From positions 1,364,001 to 1,428,000 of the forward strand of contig JAHREC010000062.1 in assembly GCA_020081605.1 (NCBI GenBank): a stretch of 64,000 bases of DNA, given 5' to 3'. This document shows, piece after piece, positions 46,819 to 59,627 of the stretch. Each line of letters opens with the position of its first letter. Positions within the stretch are counted from its first letter, which is position 1. Made by a program: the position numbers and the translations under genes. Under the pieces are notes generated by a model. That model did not search any database, was not told where the DNA came from, and was given only the letters and a program-made list of their open reading frames with translations. The stretch comes from Albifimbria verrucaria. Lineage: Eukaryota > Ascomycota > Sordariomycetes > Hypocreales > Stachybotryaceae.

Positions 46819-48897
46819 TGACCTTTTCTTTTTGCTCTCCACCCTGCCCTTACAGGGCCTGGTGTTTGGCTCGATCCATCGTCAGGCTTTGTCCCATTCT
46901 GGGTCCATCGGTTTTCCGTTGGTTTGGTACGATACCACTTTTTTGTGTCGAGTATGCCTTGCCAAGTCTTGTCTCCATAGCTAGCGCCCGGGTACCTTGG
47001 TATTCCATCCACACGTCGGAGTACAGTCGATGAAATCAAGGTTAATGGTTATACTTGTAGGTAGCTGTTGATTACGGCGCCATCCTGTCACCTGCAGTCG
47101 CGATAATTACCTTGATTGGACCTCTGTGAAATATTTAGGTATACAGTACAGGTGCCAACGTTTGCCGAGAAATTCAACATCATCGCCAAGCAGCAAGTGA
47201 ACTTGGGCATGTCTTTGCGCCTTGATTGTCTCCAAAGCATCGGAATCACCGAAAAAAAAATGGGCCATTTCTGGGTCTCTCATCGTGCCGCTACTATCAC
47301 CGTAGTAAATCGCCAGTATTTGTTATCCTGCAACGTGCTAAATCACAGGCGATAGCCGGGGCTAGCAGATCCAAAGACCAGCGGACAGGAGAACAAGTTC
47401 GGCGGACTCCAGTGAATGGGGAAAGCAAATCTACAAGTCATTTCCTACCCAGTACGTCACCGAAAATCGTATTTCCACAGCCACTTATCTCACACAGACA
47501 ACATGTCTCCTTTGGGTCTCCTTACATGCACACTATCTAAAGTGCCGCTGGGGTTAATAGAAGGCAGTCGGCCACGTCTCATACCATGACAGCCCCTTGG
47601 CTCCGAGCACCGACTCCATAGCAGGGCTAAGTGTGCCGACATTCCCATCGGACCAGCCAGGTTAAGGGGCGCGGTGCCTGGATGGGGAATGTAGCAATCA
47701 ACTCGAACGGCACGCTTCTTCCGATGCCTGTGGCTCCGCGGCAGCAGAGGTGCTGTACTGTACTGCGCTGCACCGCGCTGCACTGTACAGGCACGAGTCT
47801 TTCGGATGGAGGGATGGCCTAGTTCAGGAGCTAGCTGGGCCTGGTCGCCCGGGGCCGTAACATTGGATCAGCTTTTTCGTGCATGATTGAACAGCTGGCT
47901 GGAAGGCACGAAGTGGACGATAAACCAACTTTAAGTCGATTTGCCTCAGAAGCTTGCCGTTTAGGTTATCGTCATATGTAGGGCAAAGGCTACCCAGCAT
48001 AAGACGGACTGGACGATCTGGTACTTGGCTGAGCATCTCACACACACCAAATAGGTACACAATGCTCACGGTAACGCAGCGGCCGCCGGGTCTTACGGCT
48101 CTGCCCTGGCATGACCCCGGCATTTGTCCGTACGCCCTCAAGATTGAACGCACGACTCGATCAATGACACCAGGATTTCGTCGAGGCTAGAGTTTCCGAA
48201 TGATCTCCGGTTCAATGTCAGCAGTGGCGGACGTGCGATGATGAGTGAGTGAGCATGCCAGAAAGCAAGCCAGCAACCAAGTTGATGGAGGAGCATGTGC
48301 ATCATCGTACATGCGTCGCTTCGATGACCAGAATTGGCCACGAACCCATCAATCTACCTCTGACTTGCCCGATTCCCGCGCATACCGTGCCTTGACAACA
48401 GTTGAGTGACGGGCGTCGCGAATAACACGGAGACAGGCCGAAAGCGTCTAGCCAATAGTTATGCCGTACAGGGCGGTTTCACTAATCACTTGTGAGCGTT
48501 TGCTGCGCCCTTTCTTGTCTCTGCGGTTGTCGGTTGTCTGTCCCATGGCTTGCATGGTTCCGGTGGGCTGCAGCTTTACCTCATTGGAAGCCCTCGGCAC
48601 CGACGGTGGCGCACCGAGACTGCAGCAGAACGACGAGGATGGATGGGGTCCCCGCCATTTCCTGCGCGAATGTCTTATGGCCAGGATCCCTGAGATTCGA
48701 CCTGTACGCTGGAACCCTCGTTCCAGGGAAGCATGAGTACGGGTAGCGGAAGATCGGCTTGTGTGTGGGCATGCTGCTGACCTGCTCTGCTTTGCCCTGC
48801 AGAGACGAGCAAACAGCCGCCCTATCGTATCGGCTGTAAGAATGACGGAGGCTATCTCTGCTCGAAGACGGTTGGGCAACGTCCCGAGATGCGGACC

Positions 48898-48926
48898 GTT
48901 GGTTGGTTGGTTGGTTAGTTGGTTGG
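48898..48926 (+). repeat. GGTT tetranucleotide run
   Basis: About seven near-perfect GGTT units (one changed to AGTT) in non-coding DNA; an ordinary microsatellite. Confidence 0.9.
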
Positions 48927-49251
48927 CCCATAGAGCACACGAAGCCAAGGCAAACATCGGATGGGGATCAATCCACGGAGGCTTCCAGCGACGAATGCTA
49001 AGATTCTGGAAGGCGGCCCATGGTCCTACATTGGTCGTTTCAACTGCGCGTACACAGCCCAGATGGCAGCCGTGGGCGTCGTGTTTTCCACGATTTCGCA
49101 AGCCGTGCCGCTAGCGCGAGCGGTTGGAGGAGAACAAGAAGCCACCAAGCGTGAAGGTTAGCAGGCTACAAGGGGTCTCCTTTCAGTGGTGAGAGGCGCT
49201 AACTTTAGGCGCTGGCCTGTGCATGCGCATGCCAGACCGCCGCGTCAGGCC

Positions 49252-49269
49252 TGCAGCAGCAGCAGCAGG
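49252..49269 (+). repeat. Short CAG/AGC trinucleotide run
   Basis: Five to six GCA units (ctgcagcagcagcagcagg) in non-coding DNA upstream of the Zn2Cys6 gene. Confidence 0.85.
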
Positions 49270-50150
49270 TTAGCATGTACCTGTACTTGGCCATGGACCT
49301 GGCCTTGCCTGACCTTGCATTACGGGTACTTGTGCTAGGTGCAGTTGCGCTGCACGTCGCCTGGAGTTACAGTGGGGTGGTGGCCTCGTCAGCACGCGCC
49401 AGTGTCTAAAAGTTCCTTTTTCCCTCTCGGTTGGTCTCGTCCTGACCACTGTGTGCTTTGCTTGATCTCAGCTGGCAAGTCCCTTTTTTTTACCATTTTT
49501 TTACCAGTACAAGTCAAGCAGGAAGGAAGCACCGCCGCTTAATCGTCTCGCCCAAGCCTCTTTTCTGTCTCTGTGTCTCTCTGTCTCCCCCTCCTCTTGG
49601 CCCCGTTCATTCCATCCTCTCTTTTTCTCACTTTTCAATCACCCTCGCTCCTCACTCCCCACGTCGAAATCCTTTCCCACTCAGGCCCTCTTTCGACAAC
49701 GTGCCGAGACCCGGGAGACCGCAACGCAACCCAATCTGATGGCCAGCTGTGCCAGGATCCCGGGCAATTGAGATATGGGCTGCCACTGGCTTCGCACTCC
49801 GGGACCTGCAACAACGCCCACCAGGAACTGGCTCTGGTAGTACCGGCTCTCCCTGCGCGCTGTGCTGTGTGAGGAAGCCCCGCCTCCCGACACCCTCCGC
49901 AACCACGTACCACTGCACTGCGCTGTGGTGTGCTGTGGTGTGCTGTGTCCTGCGCTGCACCGCGCTGCGCTGCCCACCCACGTTTTCCCGCTAGTAGGGG
50001 TTCTACCGACACCACACTCCCCAGTCCAGTCATCGCTTCGTCCCCGGCGCCAACCCCTCGAATCCATTCGCACTCTCCTTCAACCTCTTCGCCTCCATCG
50101 ACGCCCTCGTCGCCGCCGTCGCCCAGGGACTCGATCCCCACGAACCCGCG

Positions 50151-53100
50151 ATGGCCAGCGACAAGGCCGAGGACGGCGCCGGCCCAAGCGACTGGCACGG
50201 CGCCGATCCTCCATCTCCTACCTCCAGTACCAAATCCGAAGATCTCGACGACAGGGCCGACGGAAATCCCGACGCGCCCTCGCAACCCATCCAGAAGCGA
50301 CGACGAGTCACGCGCGCCTGCGACGAATGTCGTCGCAAGAAGATCAAATGCGACGGAAAGCAGCCTTGCACCCATTGCTCCGTCTACAGTTACGGTGCGT
50401 GCGCATATTCTTCGTTCCCTTCGTTGACCTCCCGCCTCTCCCCCTCTCTCTCTCTCTACTTCAAAAATTCTGCTCTTCCATGATCTTGCCTGTTTTTCTT
50501 TCCTGAACTCTCGCTGACTTGTCCAATCATGCAGAGTGCACGTACGACAAGCCCTCCAACAGAAGAAGGAATCCGGCGCCTCAGTACATTGAGGCCCTCG
50601 AAGGCCGTCTTCAACGTGCCGAGACGTTGCTGCGAAAGTTCATGCCTGATGTCGACTTGGCCGATCCCAACCTTGATCCTGCCATCCAGCAAGAGTTCCA
50701 CAACCGCGAGAAGCAACGCACCGCTCAGAATGGCAAGCAACGTTCGGGCCAGCCCTCCTCAAGTGGTGGCTCTGACCCCAACCCCAATGAGGCTCAACTG
50801 ACTTCCATGATTGACTCCATCGGTCAGTTGGACATGGACGACAAGGGCGGCATGGATTTTCACGGTATTTCATCCGGAGCTGTGTTCTTGCGGAGAATGA
50901 AAGAGCATTTTCGCGGCTTGCTCGGACCCGTCTCCAAAGTTCCTTTCTTGCCTCGCCATGAGCGTCCGCCTGGTCTGACGAACCTCGATTCCCCGTCTCC
51001 TGCCCCCAACTCACCATTTTCCACGGCTGCCACCCCTCTGGAACTACCACCAAAGGAAGTCACCCGGAATTTGTGCTATTACTCTCTCAGTTGCGCGACT
51101 TGTCTTGTCCGCATCATTCACGTTCCAACATTTTACCAGAAGTTGGAAAAAATGTACGAACGACCACTTGATAATCTTTCCAGCGAAGAAACTCACTTTT
51201 TGGGCCTCGTCTTCTCCATACTTGCGCTTGGATGCATGTACAACAGGTTAGACGACAACGCGGCAGACAGCGCATCGTACAAGGCAGCTATGGAGGAAGG
51301 GTAAGTTTTCATCACGCATTATTTGCGAAAGAATCTATGCTGACGGCGCGTACCAGACTCAAGTATTACACCACTGCCAGGACTTTGCTCCAAGACATCA
51401 CAGAGTGTCGCGACTTGACGTCAGTTCAGGCACTTCTCTTCCAAATTCTCTTTCTCCAAGCCACATCAAACCTGAGTGGTTGCTATGCCTTTGTGGGTAT
51501 CGCCCTACGATCGGCTTTACGAATAGGTCTCCATCGACATCTCGAGCATGACAAGATCGGGTTCGTCGAGCACGAGGTGAGGAGACGTGTTTTCTGGGTC
51601 ATCCGTCAAATGGACATTTACACCTCAACACTTCTCGGTTTCCCTCTCATGCTCAGTTCCGAAGACATCGATCAGCTGTACCCTACAGAAGTTGACGATG
51701 AATACATAACGCCAAACGGCATTCTGCAGCCTCCGCCAGGCACGCCATCTTTCTTCGAGGCTTTTAACGCTCACACCCGCCTTATGGAGATCTTGGCCAA
51801 AATCACGAAGCATGTTTATCCGATGAAGGGGCTTGGTCAGTCCGTAATGAAGGGTGACAAGGCTACCTCAACCTATCGCATCAGCTATGCTCGAATTAAG
51901 GAGATCGAGGCTGATTTGCAGGATTGGTTCGAACGGCTTCCCGAAACCTGGCGCCCTAGCGCCGAAGGACCTATCGAGGTCATCCGGTAAGTACATGCTA
52001 AACTCCTCATTCCAATTTGCATTTTGGATCAAGTCTGACGAGATGACCAGGGTACGGCATCTGTTACGTTTTGCGTATGCACATGTCCAACTCGTTTTGT
52101 ACCGGCCTTTCCTACATTACGTATCCCCACGCCTTAGCCACGGAAACAGACTTGACGAACTTTCCTATGCGTGTGCAGCTGCCGCAATTAGCGTTTCACG
52201 CAACATTGTGCACATCGGCCTCGAAATTCGGAAACAGCGCGTTCTCAGTGGACCATATTGGTTTATGCTGTACACCGAGTTCTTCGCTGTGCTATCTCTG
52301 GTATTCTATGCAATTGAAAACCCAGAGAAGCCCGGTTCTTCTGAGGTCCTCGCGGATGCGCGGGCTGGACGCAAGATGATTGCAGACCTTGCAGACAAGA
52401 CCCAGTCGGCAGAGAGGGTCACAAGCGCACTCAAGGTATGTCGTTTAACACGCCACGTCATGACTCGTGTACTAAAAAATTACAGGTCCTCTTCGATCAA
52501 CTACCGGAGAACTTGGACACGGCACAGATACAACCTGCGCCTACCAAGAAGCGGCCTGCGCCCGCGTCTAAATCGGGCCCCACCCCTGTTCGTCAAAGTC
52601 CAATGGGTACGCATCGATCGTCATCGCAATTGTCCGAGGATTTGATGCGGAGCCGAAGCGGCGCTGGTCCTTCGGGCATGTTTGGAACTACAAGCGCTTC
52701 AGCCGACAGCATGCGCACTTCATCGGAACGAATGTTCCAAGATGCAAACTTCTCCAACAACTTCGACATGCTACCAATTGACGTACCATCACGGGGACTC
52801 CGGAATCCACGAGCACTAGCACAAGCTCCCACGCGATGTTCCCAGGGCAATCGGCCAATTCGCACAACCCGGTACACAAGCTCGATTCGCTCATGTTCCC
52901 GTCCGAAGACCCATTCGCCTATCCTAATCAGCCTATGATGGAGCTAGGCTTCCAACCGAAGGCGGACGCGACGCCCATCACCATGACGGACCAGGGACCG
53001 GACTCGCAGTTCCTCTTTTCGGGATCTTTGGACGAAATTGAGAGCCAATTTTTCGGGCAACCGCCCCGTACATGATGGGGCAGCCACATCAGCCAATGCA

Positions 53101-53341
53101 GCCGTTCATGAACTTCTCGGACAACATGTTTGACCCGAGCAGCCTTATGGGATTCCAGCCGCAGGCGCAACAACCGCCGCAGCCGCCGCAGCAGGCAGGA
53201 CCAGCAATGCAGCAGCAGCGACGTGTTCACCCGAACAGGCATCAACAGAGACGCATTGAACAGATCTTCACGGAGCACGGGATGCAACCGGACTGGGGAG
53301 GTTTCTTTGGTTCCGGCAGGGGCGGATTCCAAGGGATGTAA
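50151..53341 (+). CDS. Zn(II)2Cys6 fungal-specific transcription factor
   Basis: Five exons (50151-50394, 50535-51300, 51357-51986, 52051-52435, 52486-53341) encode about 960 residues after two repairs. The zinc cluster near residue 55 reads [19 protein letters not shown] then HCSVYSYECTYD, the six Cys binding two Zn; intron 1 falls just before the last Cys. A linker ([20 protein letters not shown]) with coiled-coil character follows, then the middle homology region ([59 protein letters not shown]). The C-terminus is Ser- then Gln/Pro-rich, fitting activation. Breaks are at 52793-52796 and 53063-53066. I do not know the ortholog's name; it is not XlnR by its zinc cluster. A long T/C-rich leader precedes it. 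Confidence 0.92.
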
Positions 53342-55020
53342 CGGATAGCTAACAATATACCCATTTCTTACGATACAGGACGAAAGGAAGGCAGGCAGGC
53401 AGGCACATTTGGGGTTCTGGATATAACGACTGGCGCGAGAAACGGACTGGTTACGGCGCCATGGGACGTCACGGACTATTTTAAGAAGGGGTTCTGATGT
53501 TTTTTCCTTCTTTCTTCTTCATCTTCTTTATTTTCCCCGGTATCTCTTCTAACTAGAGCCTTCGAGCTTGTGATGGGGTTTTCGAAGTAGACATAAAAGG
53601 GCCATGTTGGATGAGGCGGGTGTATACAGGAGCTCGAGTCTGTGTATATAAAGCCACTGCCGTGACCCTTTTTGGTCAAGGACGAATGAGACGTTGAAGT
53701 TACAAGTGGCGAGCAGCCTCGGTTACATTGCAGATTTGATTGTGTGGCAGGGTCCTTTGTCAGAAGACTGATTCGTGGGCAGCTAGGACTCGGCCGACCT
53801 CGGCACCGAGGAGACATGCATAGGGCGTTGATGTAGGTACAAAGGCATGTACTGTCGACCATAGAGTACTAAGGTAGACACGCACGGTGGGTGACCAGGG
53901 GAAAGCCTGGCGCCCCGTGGGCTCGCCTCAGCAAGCGGTGCGCCGTCGAGAAATAGTATATGGGGGTAGGCAGGTAGGTAGGTAGGTGAGGGACCGCGCA
54001 GTGGATACTTGGATGCAATGAAGCCTATGGAAATTCTCTCATTGTCAAGAGGTGGAGAGATGGACGCGCATGAGCGTACGACAAAGTACGCGGCTGTCCA
54101 TCCGTTTTACAGCGGCAGCTCAGCCAAATACTAGATACCCTGCCTGTTTAGTGCCGGTGGATGGGGCCTGGCGGCTGGGGACCCGGAGCGGATATGCATG
54201 ATACGTATGCGAACAGGCTCTGGTGGGAAGGTGGTTGACCGGAAATACGAGGAACGGTCGAGTGCCGTGCCGGGACTTTTGTTTTTTCTTGCTCACAAGC
54301 TAGCGTGGTGTAAGCCGGCGCTTCCGGGGTGGTGGACGGAGGACGATTGAAGAGATTCGGCCGAGTCGGGGTGAGGAATCTGACTACCCTATATGAGAGC
54401 AAGTTGAAAAGGAGGGTGGAGATGGAGATTGAGGTGGAGGGGAGTCGGTACCTGGGGGTGGTGGGTGAAAAGTGACAACTGACAGGTAAGAGAGCAGAGC
54501 AAGGGTATCTCGTAACAAGGTAACACAAGGCTAAAATGAATAAATATTATTATAATAAACCAGAACTACCTATTTGGCAAAGAAAAAAATGTTAATTCGA
54601 CATGTAAATTAGTATTTATTTTCCCCTCTCTTGTTTCAATCATCTGTACTCTGTCTCTATTGATTCATCTCCCTACTATAGTACATGTATTCATCCTGTA
54701 CAAGTCCAAGATGCTGCTGATTCGCCGGTTCTCGTCTCCTACTTACCGCTTTGGTGAATTGCAAGTAGAGGTACTTCCTTGCTGTACTGGGACACACCAC
54801 GTGAGCTTCACCTCACATGGCTGTTGACCTCTATTCCATGGCCTATTCTCGTCAGGAACGACACCCATCCACCCAAGATTAACCTGATCTCAACAAAGTA
54901 CTACCTCAAGTGAGACGAGACCACCCTTGAATGTGAGAAAGTCTTCTTGGAGAAACATACGGTGTGACATCACCTACATTGCAACGTCGGGTTCCTTACT
55001 CTGCCTCACCTTCCAACCAA
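53342..55020. other. Intergenic region
   Basis: 3' flank of the Zn2Cys6 gene and promoter of the aminopeptidase gene. A GGTA tandem lies at about 53965-53988 and an AT-rich stretch at 54535-54630. No gene is supported. Confidence 0.5.
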
Positions 55021-56899
55021 ATGTCGGCCGATATGCAGCCAAGCTTTCGGCTTGTGCCCGACGATGAGTTCGATGCGATGTAAGCCTGGCTGAAATTAAG
55101 CCCGATGCGACTTTAAAATCGGCGTGTGGTGAACTCTATGCTGACGCTGAGTACAGCCTGGTGGATGCAACAAGAGACGACGGCTCAAGCGTCGCAGCAC
55201 CGTCCGGAAAGTATCCCGGTATGGTGCCATCGCTTCTCTATGCCGGCCAAAATAAATGACTAACCTGGGTGGAATACTCCTGTCGCAGCTCGAGAACATG
55301 TTCGCAAAGTTATTGCTGAGCTGAAGGTTGACAATGGCCTCATCTATCTCCCCGGCGAGCCTACGCGGAACTTTGAAGATGCAGACATGGGTCCACGGCT
55401 TCGCCAGCGAAGATAGTCAGTTCACTAAGGCCCTTCATTGACAAGAACAATCCGTGATATCTAACCATCCAACCACAGCTTCTTCTACCTCACTGGCGCT
55501 AACATCGCAGACTGTGCCGTAACGTATGACATTGCCGACAGCAAGCTGGTCCTCTGGATCCCCTATGTTGAGCCGCGCCAAGTGCTCTGGTATGGACGCG
55601 CCCCTGATGCTGCCCGTGCCATGCAGCTCTATGATGTCGACGATGTCCGCTATACCTCTCAGCTGCCTCAGTTCCTGCACGCGCATCTTACCAAGCCCAA
55701 CTCACCAACATTGTACATTCTGCATCCCGACCAGGCTCCCGGCGTCGGCAATGCATCGTATGGACTGGGAATGATGCCGGCGAGTGTACGTGTTGACTTC
55801 ACCAGCCTACAGCCGGCCATGGACCGTGCCCGAGTTATCAAGACGGGTCACGAGGTTGCCCTGATCCGAAAGGCCAATGCTGTATCTAGCGCTGCGCATC
55901 GTTGCATCGCAGAGAACCTGTTGGGCATGAAGAATGAGCAGGAGATTGAGGCTGTTTTCCGAGGTGCATGCACTGCCCGTGGTGCGCACTCCCAGGCTTA
56001 CGCTATCATTGCGGGATCCGGCATTAACGCGTCGTCGTTGCATTATGATGCCAATGACCAGCCACTGGCCGGTAAGCAGCTCGTCGTTGTGGATGCAGGC
56101 TGTGAGTGGGACTGCTACGCCAGCGACATTACTCGCACGCTGCCCATATCAGGCTCCTTCACGCCCGAGGCTGCCAACATCTACCGCCTTGTCCAGCGCA
56201 TGCAGAACGAGTGCATCGCCAAGGTTGTCACTGGAACGCTCTACTACGAATTGCACTTGCTCGCACATGCCATTGCCCTCACCGGTCTTCATGAGCTTGG
56301 CATCCTGCGCGGAGATGCGCATGACATTGCGGCAGCGGGCACGACTGCTGCCTTCTTCCCTCACGGACTGGGCCACCATATTGGACTCAACTGCCACGAT
56401 GTGACGGGTGCGCAGCGGCTGCTTCTCAGCAACAAGAGCCCCAATGTCGAAGGTGGCAGAAGGGAGTTCGTGTCACCAGCGGCGCTGCTGGCACTGAGCC
56501 AGCAAGCAGTAGAGGAGGCTCAAACACCTCGTACTCGCGTTCGTCCATACAGGGAAGCCAGCACCTCAAGCCTAATATGGTTGTTACCGTCGAGCCAGGA
56601 ATGTAAGTCACTTGTTTTCGTCACTTATAGTCTATCTATATGGCTCTCCATCACCTTGTTCCCTGGCTAACACTTGGCACAGTTACTTCTGCCGGGAATA
56701 CATTGAAGGCTACTTCCTTAACGATCCCGCCCACTCCAAGTTCATCAACAAAGATGTTTTGGAAAAGTACTACGATGTGGGCGGTGTCCGCATTGAGGAC
56801 GATATCCTTGTTACCGAGGATGGCAACGAGAACTTGACCACGGCGCCGACTGCCGACGAACTCCTAGACGTCATTAACGGAGGTTTCGAGCGTTTATAA
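55021..56899 (+). CDS. Xaa-Pro aminopeptidase (metallopeptidase family M24B, PEPP type)
   Basis: Five exons: 55021-55079, 55157-55218, 55289-55415, 55479-56602 and 56683-56899, about 529 residues after one repair. Blocks are [39 protein letters not shown], the pita-bread metal ligands [19 protein letters not shown] (two Asp), [16 protein letters not shown] (His), VTVEPGIYFC (Glu) and [15 protein letters not shown] (Glu). It removes N-terminal residues ahead of Pro using two Mn2+. The second intron acceptor and the GTCAGT donor at 55416 are chosen by phase. One G is missing at 56552-56554, restoring [13 protein letters not shown]. No signal peptide is obvious, so it is probably intracellular. 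Confidence 0.94.
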
Positions 56900-57262
56900 G
56901 AGTAGAGATTGTGTGTTGTGTAGCGAGAGCATATGGCCAGATGTTTGAGCATTTATTTGCTTGATAGACTTAGCCATGCCATTTGATAGATGTGGTGTCA
57001 TTTTATGACATTGTTGCTAGATTTAATGTTCATCATGTTTGAAGTCACACCGGGGAGCAGGTCTGAGAACGCTTCAATGACTGGCCTACGCTATCCAAAA
57101 GAAGACACCATCTCATGCAATATTACGCAGGAAAAGTGTAAACACCCGTACAGTAGATACAATAACCCCTTACCCGTCCCTTTTGTCCGCTTCATCTATT
57201 CTCTTATTAGAGACCTACCCTTCCCCTCTCGTGTCTTACGTGCTGCCTACCTATCCACTCAT
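56900..57262. other. Convergent 3' intergenic region
   Basis: Between the ends of the aminopeptidase (plus) and the lectin (minus). Nothing recognised. Confidence 0.5.
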
Positions 57263-58660
57263 TTACAGGTACTTCTCATGCGTCGTCGACTTGCGTCGCT
57301 TGTAGATGACGTATCCGCCGACAAGAACGACCTGGGAACCAATGAAGATGAAGAGCAAGGTGCGGTGGCGTGGCATGCTGTCGGCGATGGTCTGGGAGAG
57401 GGTAGCGTGGTGGTCGGTCAGGTAGCCCTGGAAGGTGCGCTCGTTGGCCTGGATCTTCTTGGTGAGCTCGTTGCGCTGGGCACGGATCTCCTGCTCGAGG
57501 GCCTTGATACGGCGCTGCAGCTCATCGACCTGCTCCAGCTTGGCAAGCTGGCCACTGATGCCGGATAGGATCTGCTTGAGCTCTTCGTGGTTCTGGTAGG
57601 TGTCGCCAATCTGCTTGCCAACGGTCTGATACAGGGCGGTGACCTGGTGGTTAGTGGCCTGCAGACGGATGTGCAGGTCGGCGAACTGCTGCTTGCTGGT
57701 CTCGAACTTGTCGGCGTCCTCGTCGGGGATGAGGTGCTTGAAGGGTCCTCCTCGTTGGAGCTCTCCTGCTTTTGCGTCTTCACGCGCTCAGAGGTCGACT
57801 TTGGTCGCTCCTCCTGCTTCTTCTCTTCGGGCTTCTTCTCCTGGGTATCACCCTTGTTGTAGCTGTTGTGAGCCGTCTCGGACATGACGACGAGCTTGAA
57901 GACCTCGAAGGAGTCGGGGTTGTCAGGGGTGGCGGCGCTGACACCGAAGAAGTTACCGGCGGGGATCTTGATCTTGTCGCTTTCGAAGCAGACGCGACCG
58001 TCGACCTCGACCTTGAAGAGGCGGTCGGTCTGGCGCAGCTTGACCTGGGAGGGGCGGCCGAGGTTCCTGTAGGCGTAGTTGCAGTGGCCGAAGGCAAGCT
58101 GGTCGACGTTGTGATGCTGGCTATAATCCTTGGTGCCGTCGTTGAGGAAGCCGCGCAGCATGCCGCCAGTGCCGCCGTGCTGGTCAACGACAATGGCCAG
58201 ACCGTCGAACTTGCCGACGGTGTAGATGCTGCTGGAGCCGACCTCGGTCTGGCCGCCACGGACTAGCCAGATGTTGAGGTTGCCGCCGCCACGCTCGGAG
58301 CCGCTGGCGCGAAAGTCAACGTCGGCGACCCATTCGGTGATGGTCAACTGCTTTTCAGCCCAGACGGAGCCTCGCTGGCCGCCGGCGTAAACGGGTGTCA
58401 GGATGATCTTGTTGGACAGAAGCTCGGGCATGCCAGGCTGGCCATGGAGGGTGAAGCCGGGAATCTTTTGAGGCGACTCGGGGTCGTGACCCTGTAGGAA
58501 GCAGAGGTTAGCATGGGAAGCTCTCGGTTGGCATTGGTGTTCCATGGTTGACCAACCTGCCCGTGTAGCCAAAGCTCAGCTCATTGATGAGGAACTGAGC
58601 ATGTGCGAGGTTCGCACCCAGCAGCGCGGCAACCGCAGCGCTGACGCCGGTGAAGCGCAT
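57263..58660 (-). CDS. L-type lectin-domain cargo receptor (EMP46/EMP47, ERGIC-53-like)
   Basis: Two exons (58660-58553 and 58491-57263) give 445 residues after one repair. A signal peptide (MRFTGVSAAVAALLGANLAHA) is followed by the L-type lectin domain: SFGYTGR, IPGFTLHGQPGMPELLSNKI, FDGLAIVVDQHGG with the Ca/sugar-binding Asp, GTKDYSQHHNVDQLAFGHCN, and NFFGVSAATPDNPDSFEVFK. Then comes a Lys/Glu-rich stalk, a coiled coil (QLAKLEQVDELQRRIKALEQ), one membrane span (TLLFIFIGSQVVLVGGYVIY) and a short basic cytosolic tail KRRKSTTHEKYL. It should shuttle glycoproteins from ER to Golgi. The intron donor is ambiguous (58556 or 58552); the latter keeps phase. The break is at 57743-57745. It is divergent from ALG8, another ER glycoprotein gene. 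Confidence 0.92.
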
Positions 58661-59627
58661 GTTGATCCGTCGGTAAGAGAAACAACGGAGCGAAACAAAG
58701 TGTGGAAATGTTTCCCAGGAGGTTGAAGCAAGACAAGGCTCGGAGGAAATTGTTCGTGGCCGAAAACCGAGTCGGGCAGGTGGGTTGAGGACACTTTGCA
58801 CTATGTCGGCTTCAGGGTCTCTGATATGACGGTGCCCAGCTATAGCAACTCTGCGCCAGCGCCGTGCAAATGCTGTCCGGGAGAATAAAAAAAAGGATAA
58901 AAATGGGGAAGAAGATGAGACGCGGTGAACGGGAAGAGGCAAGAAAGCAAGAGTACGAATTGGCTCGTGGACGGAGGGGAAAACCTGCGACGTAGCGAAG
59001 CCGAGCTCGAGCATCCGTCGTTTATGGATAACGAACAGATAAGTTAATTGGATTAGGGGTCCTAAATTTAGTTAGTGCAGCAGCAGCGAGAGCTTCCACC
59101 CCGGAGTGTGGCTCAGCAGGGTGGGTGGATCCAGGGGCCGTTGCTGCTGTTCGCTGTGGCGTTCGCACTGCTTTGTCTCTCAGCCTTGGCCAATTGACCA
59201 ATGGGGAGGGGCAGAATTCGTGGGATACGGTACATGCCCTTCCAGCGTCAGTCAGCAGATGCACATGGTAAATGATGAAATGAGTAAAGATAATTTCCGA
59301 ATGGATAGAATTTGTTTAATCAGTCTAAGCTAGTCTGACTTCTTTGGGTTTATAATTTTATTTTTACTTCCTTGTCACACAATGTGAGATGTGATAGTTC
59401 ATCCTGTCTTTCTCCTACTCTAAAGTACCAATCCATGTACTCCCTTCTGCAAGCTCGGTACCAAGAGCTCGGGCCAACCCTGCGACGTATCTAGCCTGGA
59501 GCTTTTATTTCGAACACATGCTCAACTTCCTCCATGCTGGCCATTTCGTCATGAGATCCGTGGCACCCTGCGACTCCGCACCCGCACAGCTGTAAATGCC
59601 GTGACTCATCCATCCACCGCTTCCATC
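58661..59627. promoter_or_regulatory. Divergent intergenic region, lectin / ALG8
   Basis: 967 bp between two divergent genes of the ER glycoprotein pathway. An 'ACGTCG/CGACGT'-like site occurs near 58990, but no functional element can be assigned. Open frames here have no recognised domain. Confidence 0.4.

Larger units (their letters stand above)
46819..50150. other. 3.3-kb region without a supported gene; long leader of the downstream regulator
   Basis: The last 800 bp are pyrimidine-rich (T and CT runs from 49480), as in long 5' UTRs of fungal transcription factor genes, with a GCTGY-rich patch at 49921-49975. A 217-codon minus-strand frame (48448-49101) and a 246-codon one (49635-50375, antisense to the leader and first exon) have no recognisable domain and are not called. 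No RNA gene is seen between the last tRNA and 50.1 kb. Confidence 0.45.

Noticed and set aside
48448..49101. 217-codon minus-strand open frame
   Set aside because: No recognisable domain, no codon-use or splice support; overlaps equally long frames on the other strand.
49635..50375. 246-codon minus-strand open frame
   Set aside because: Antisense to the leader and first exon of the Zn2Cys6 factor; Gly/Arg/Val-rich shadow with no domain.
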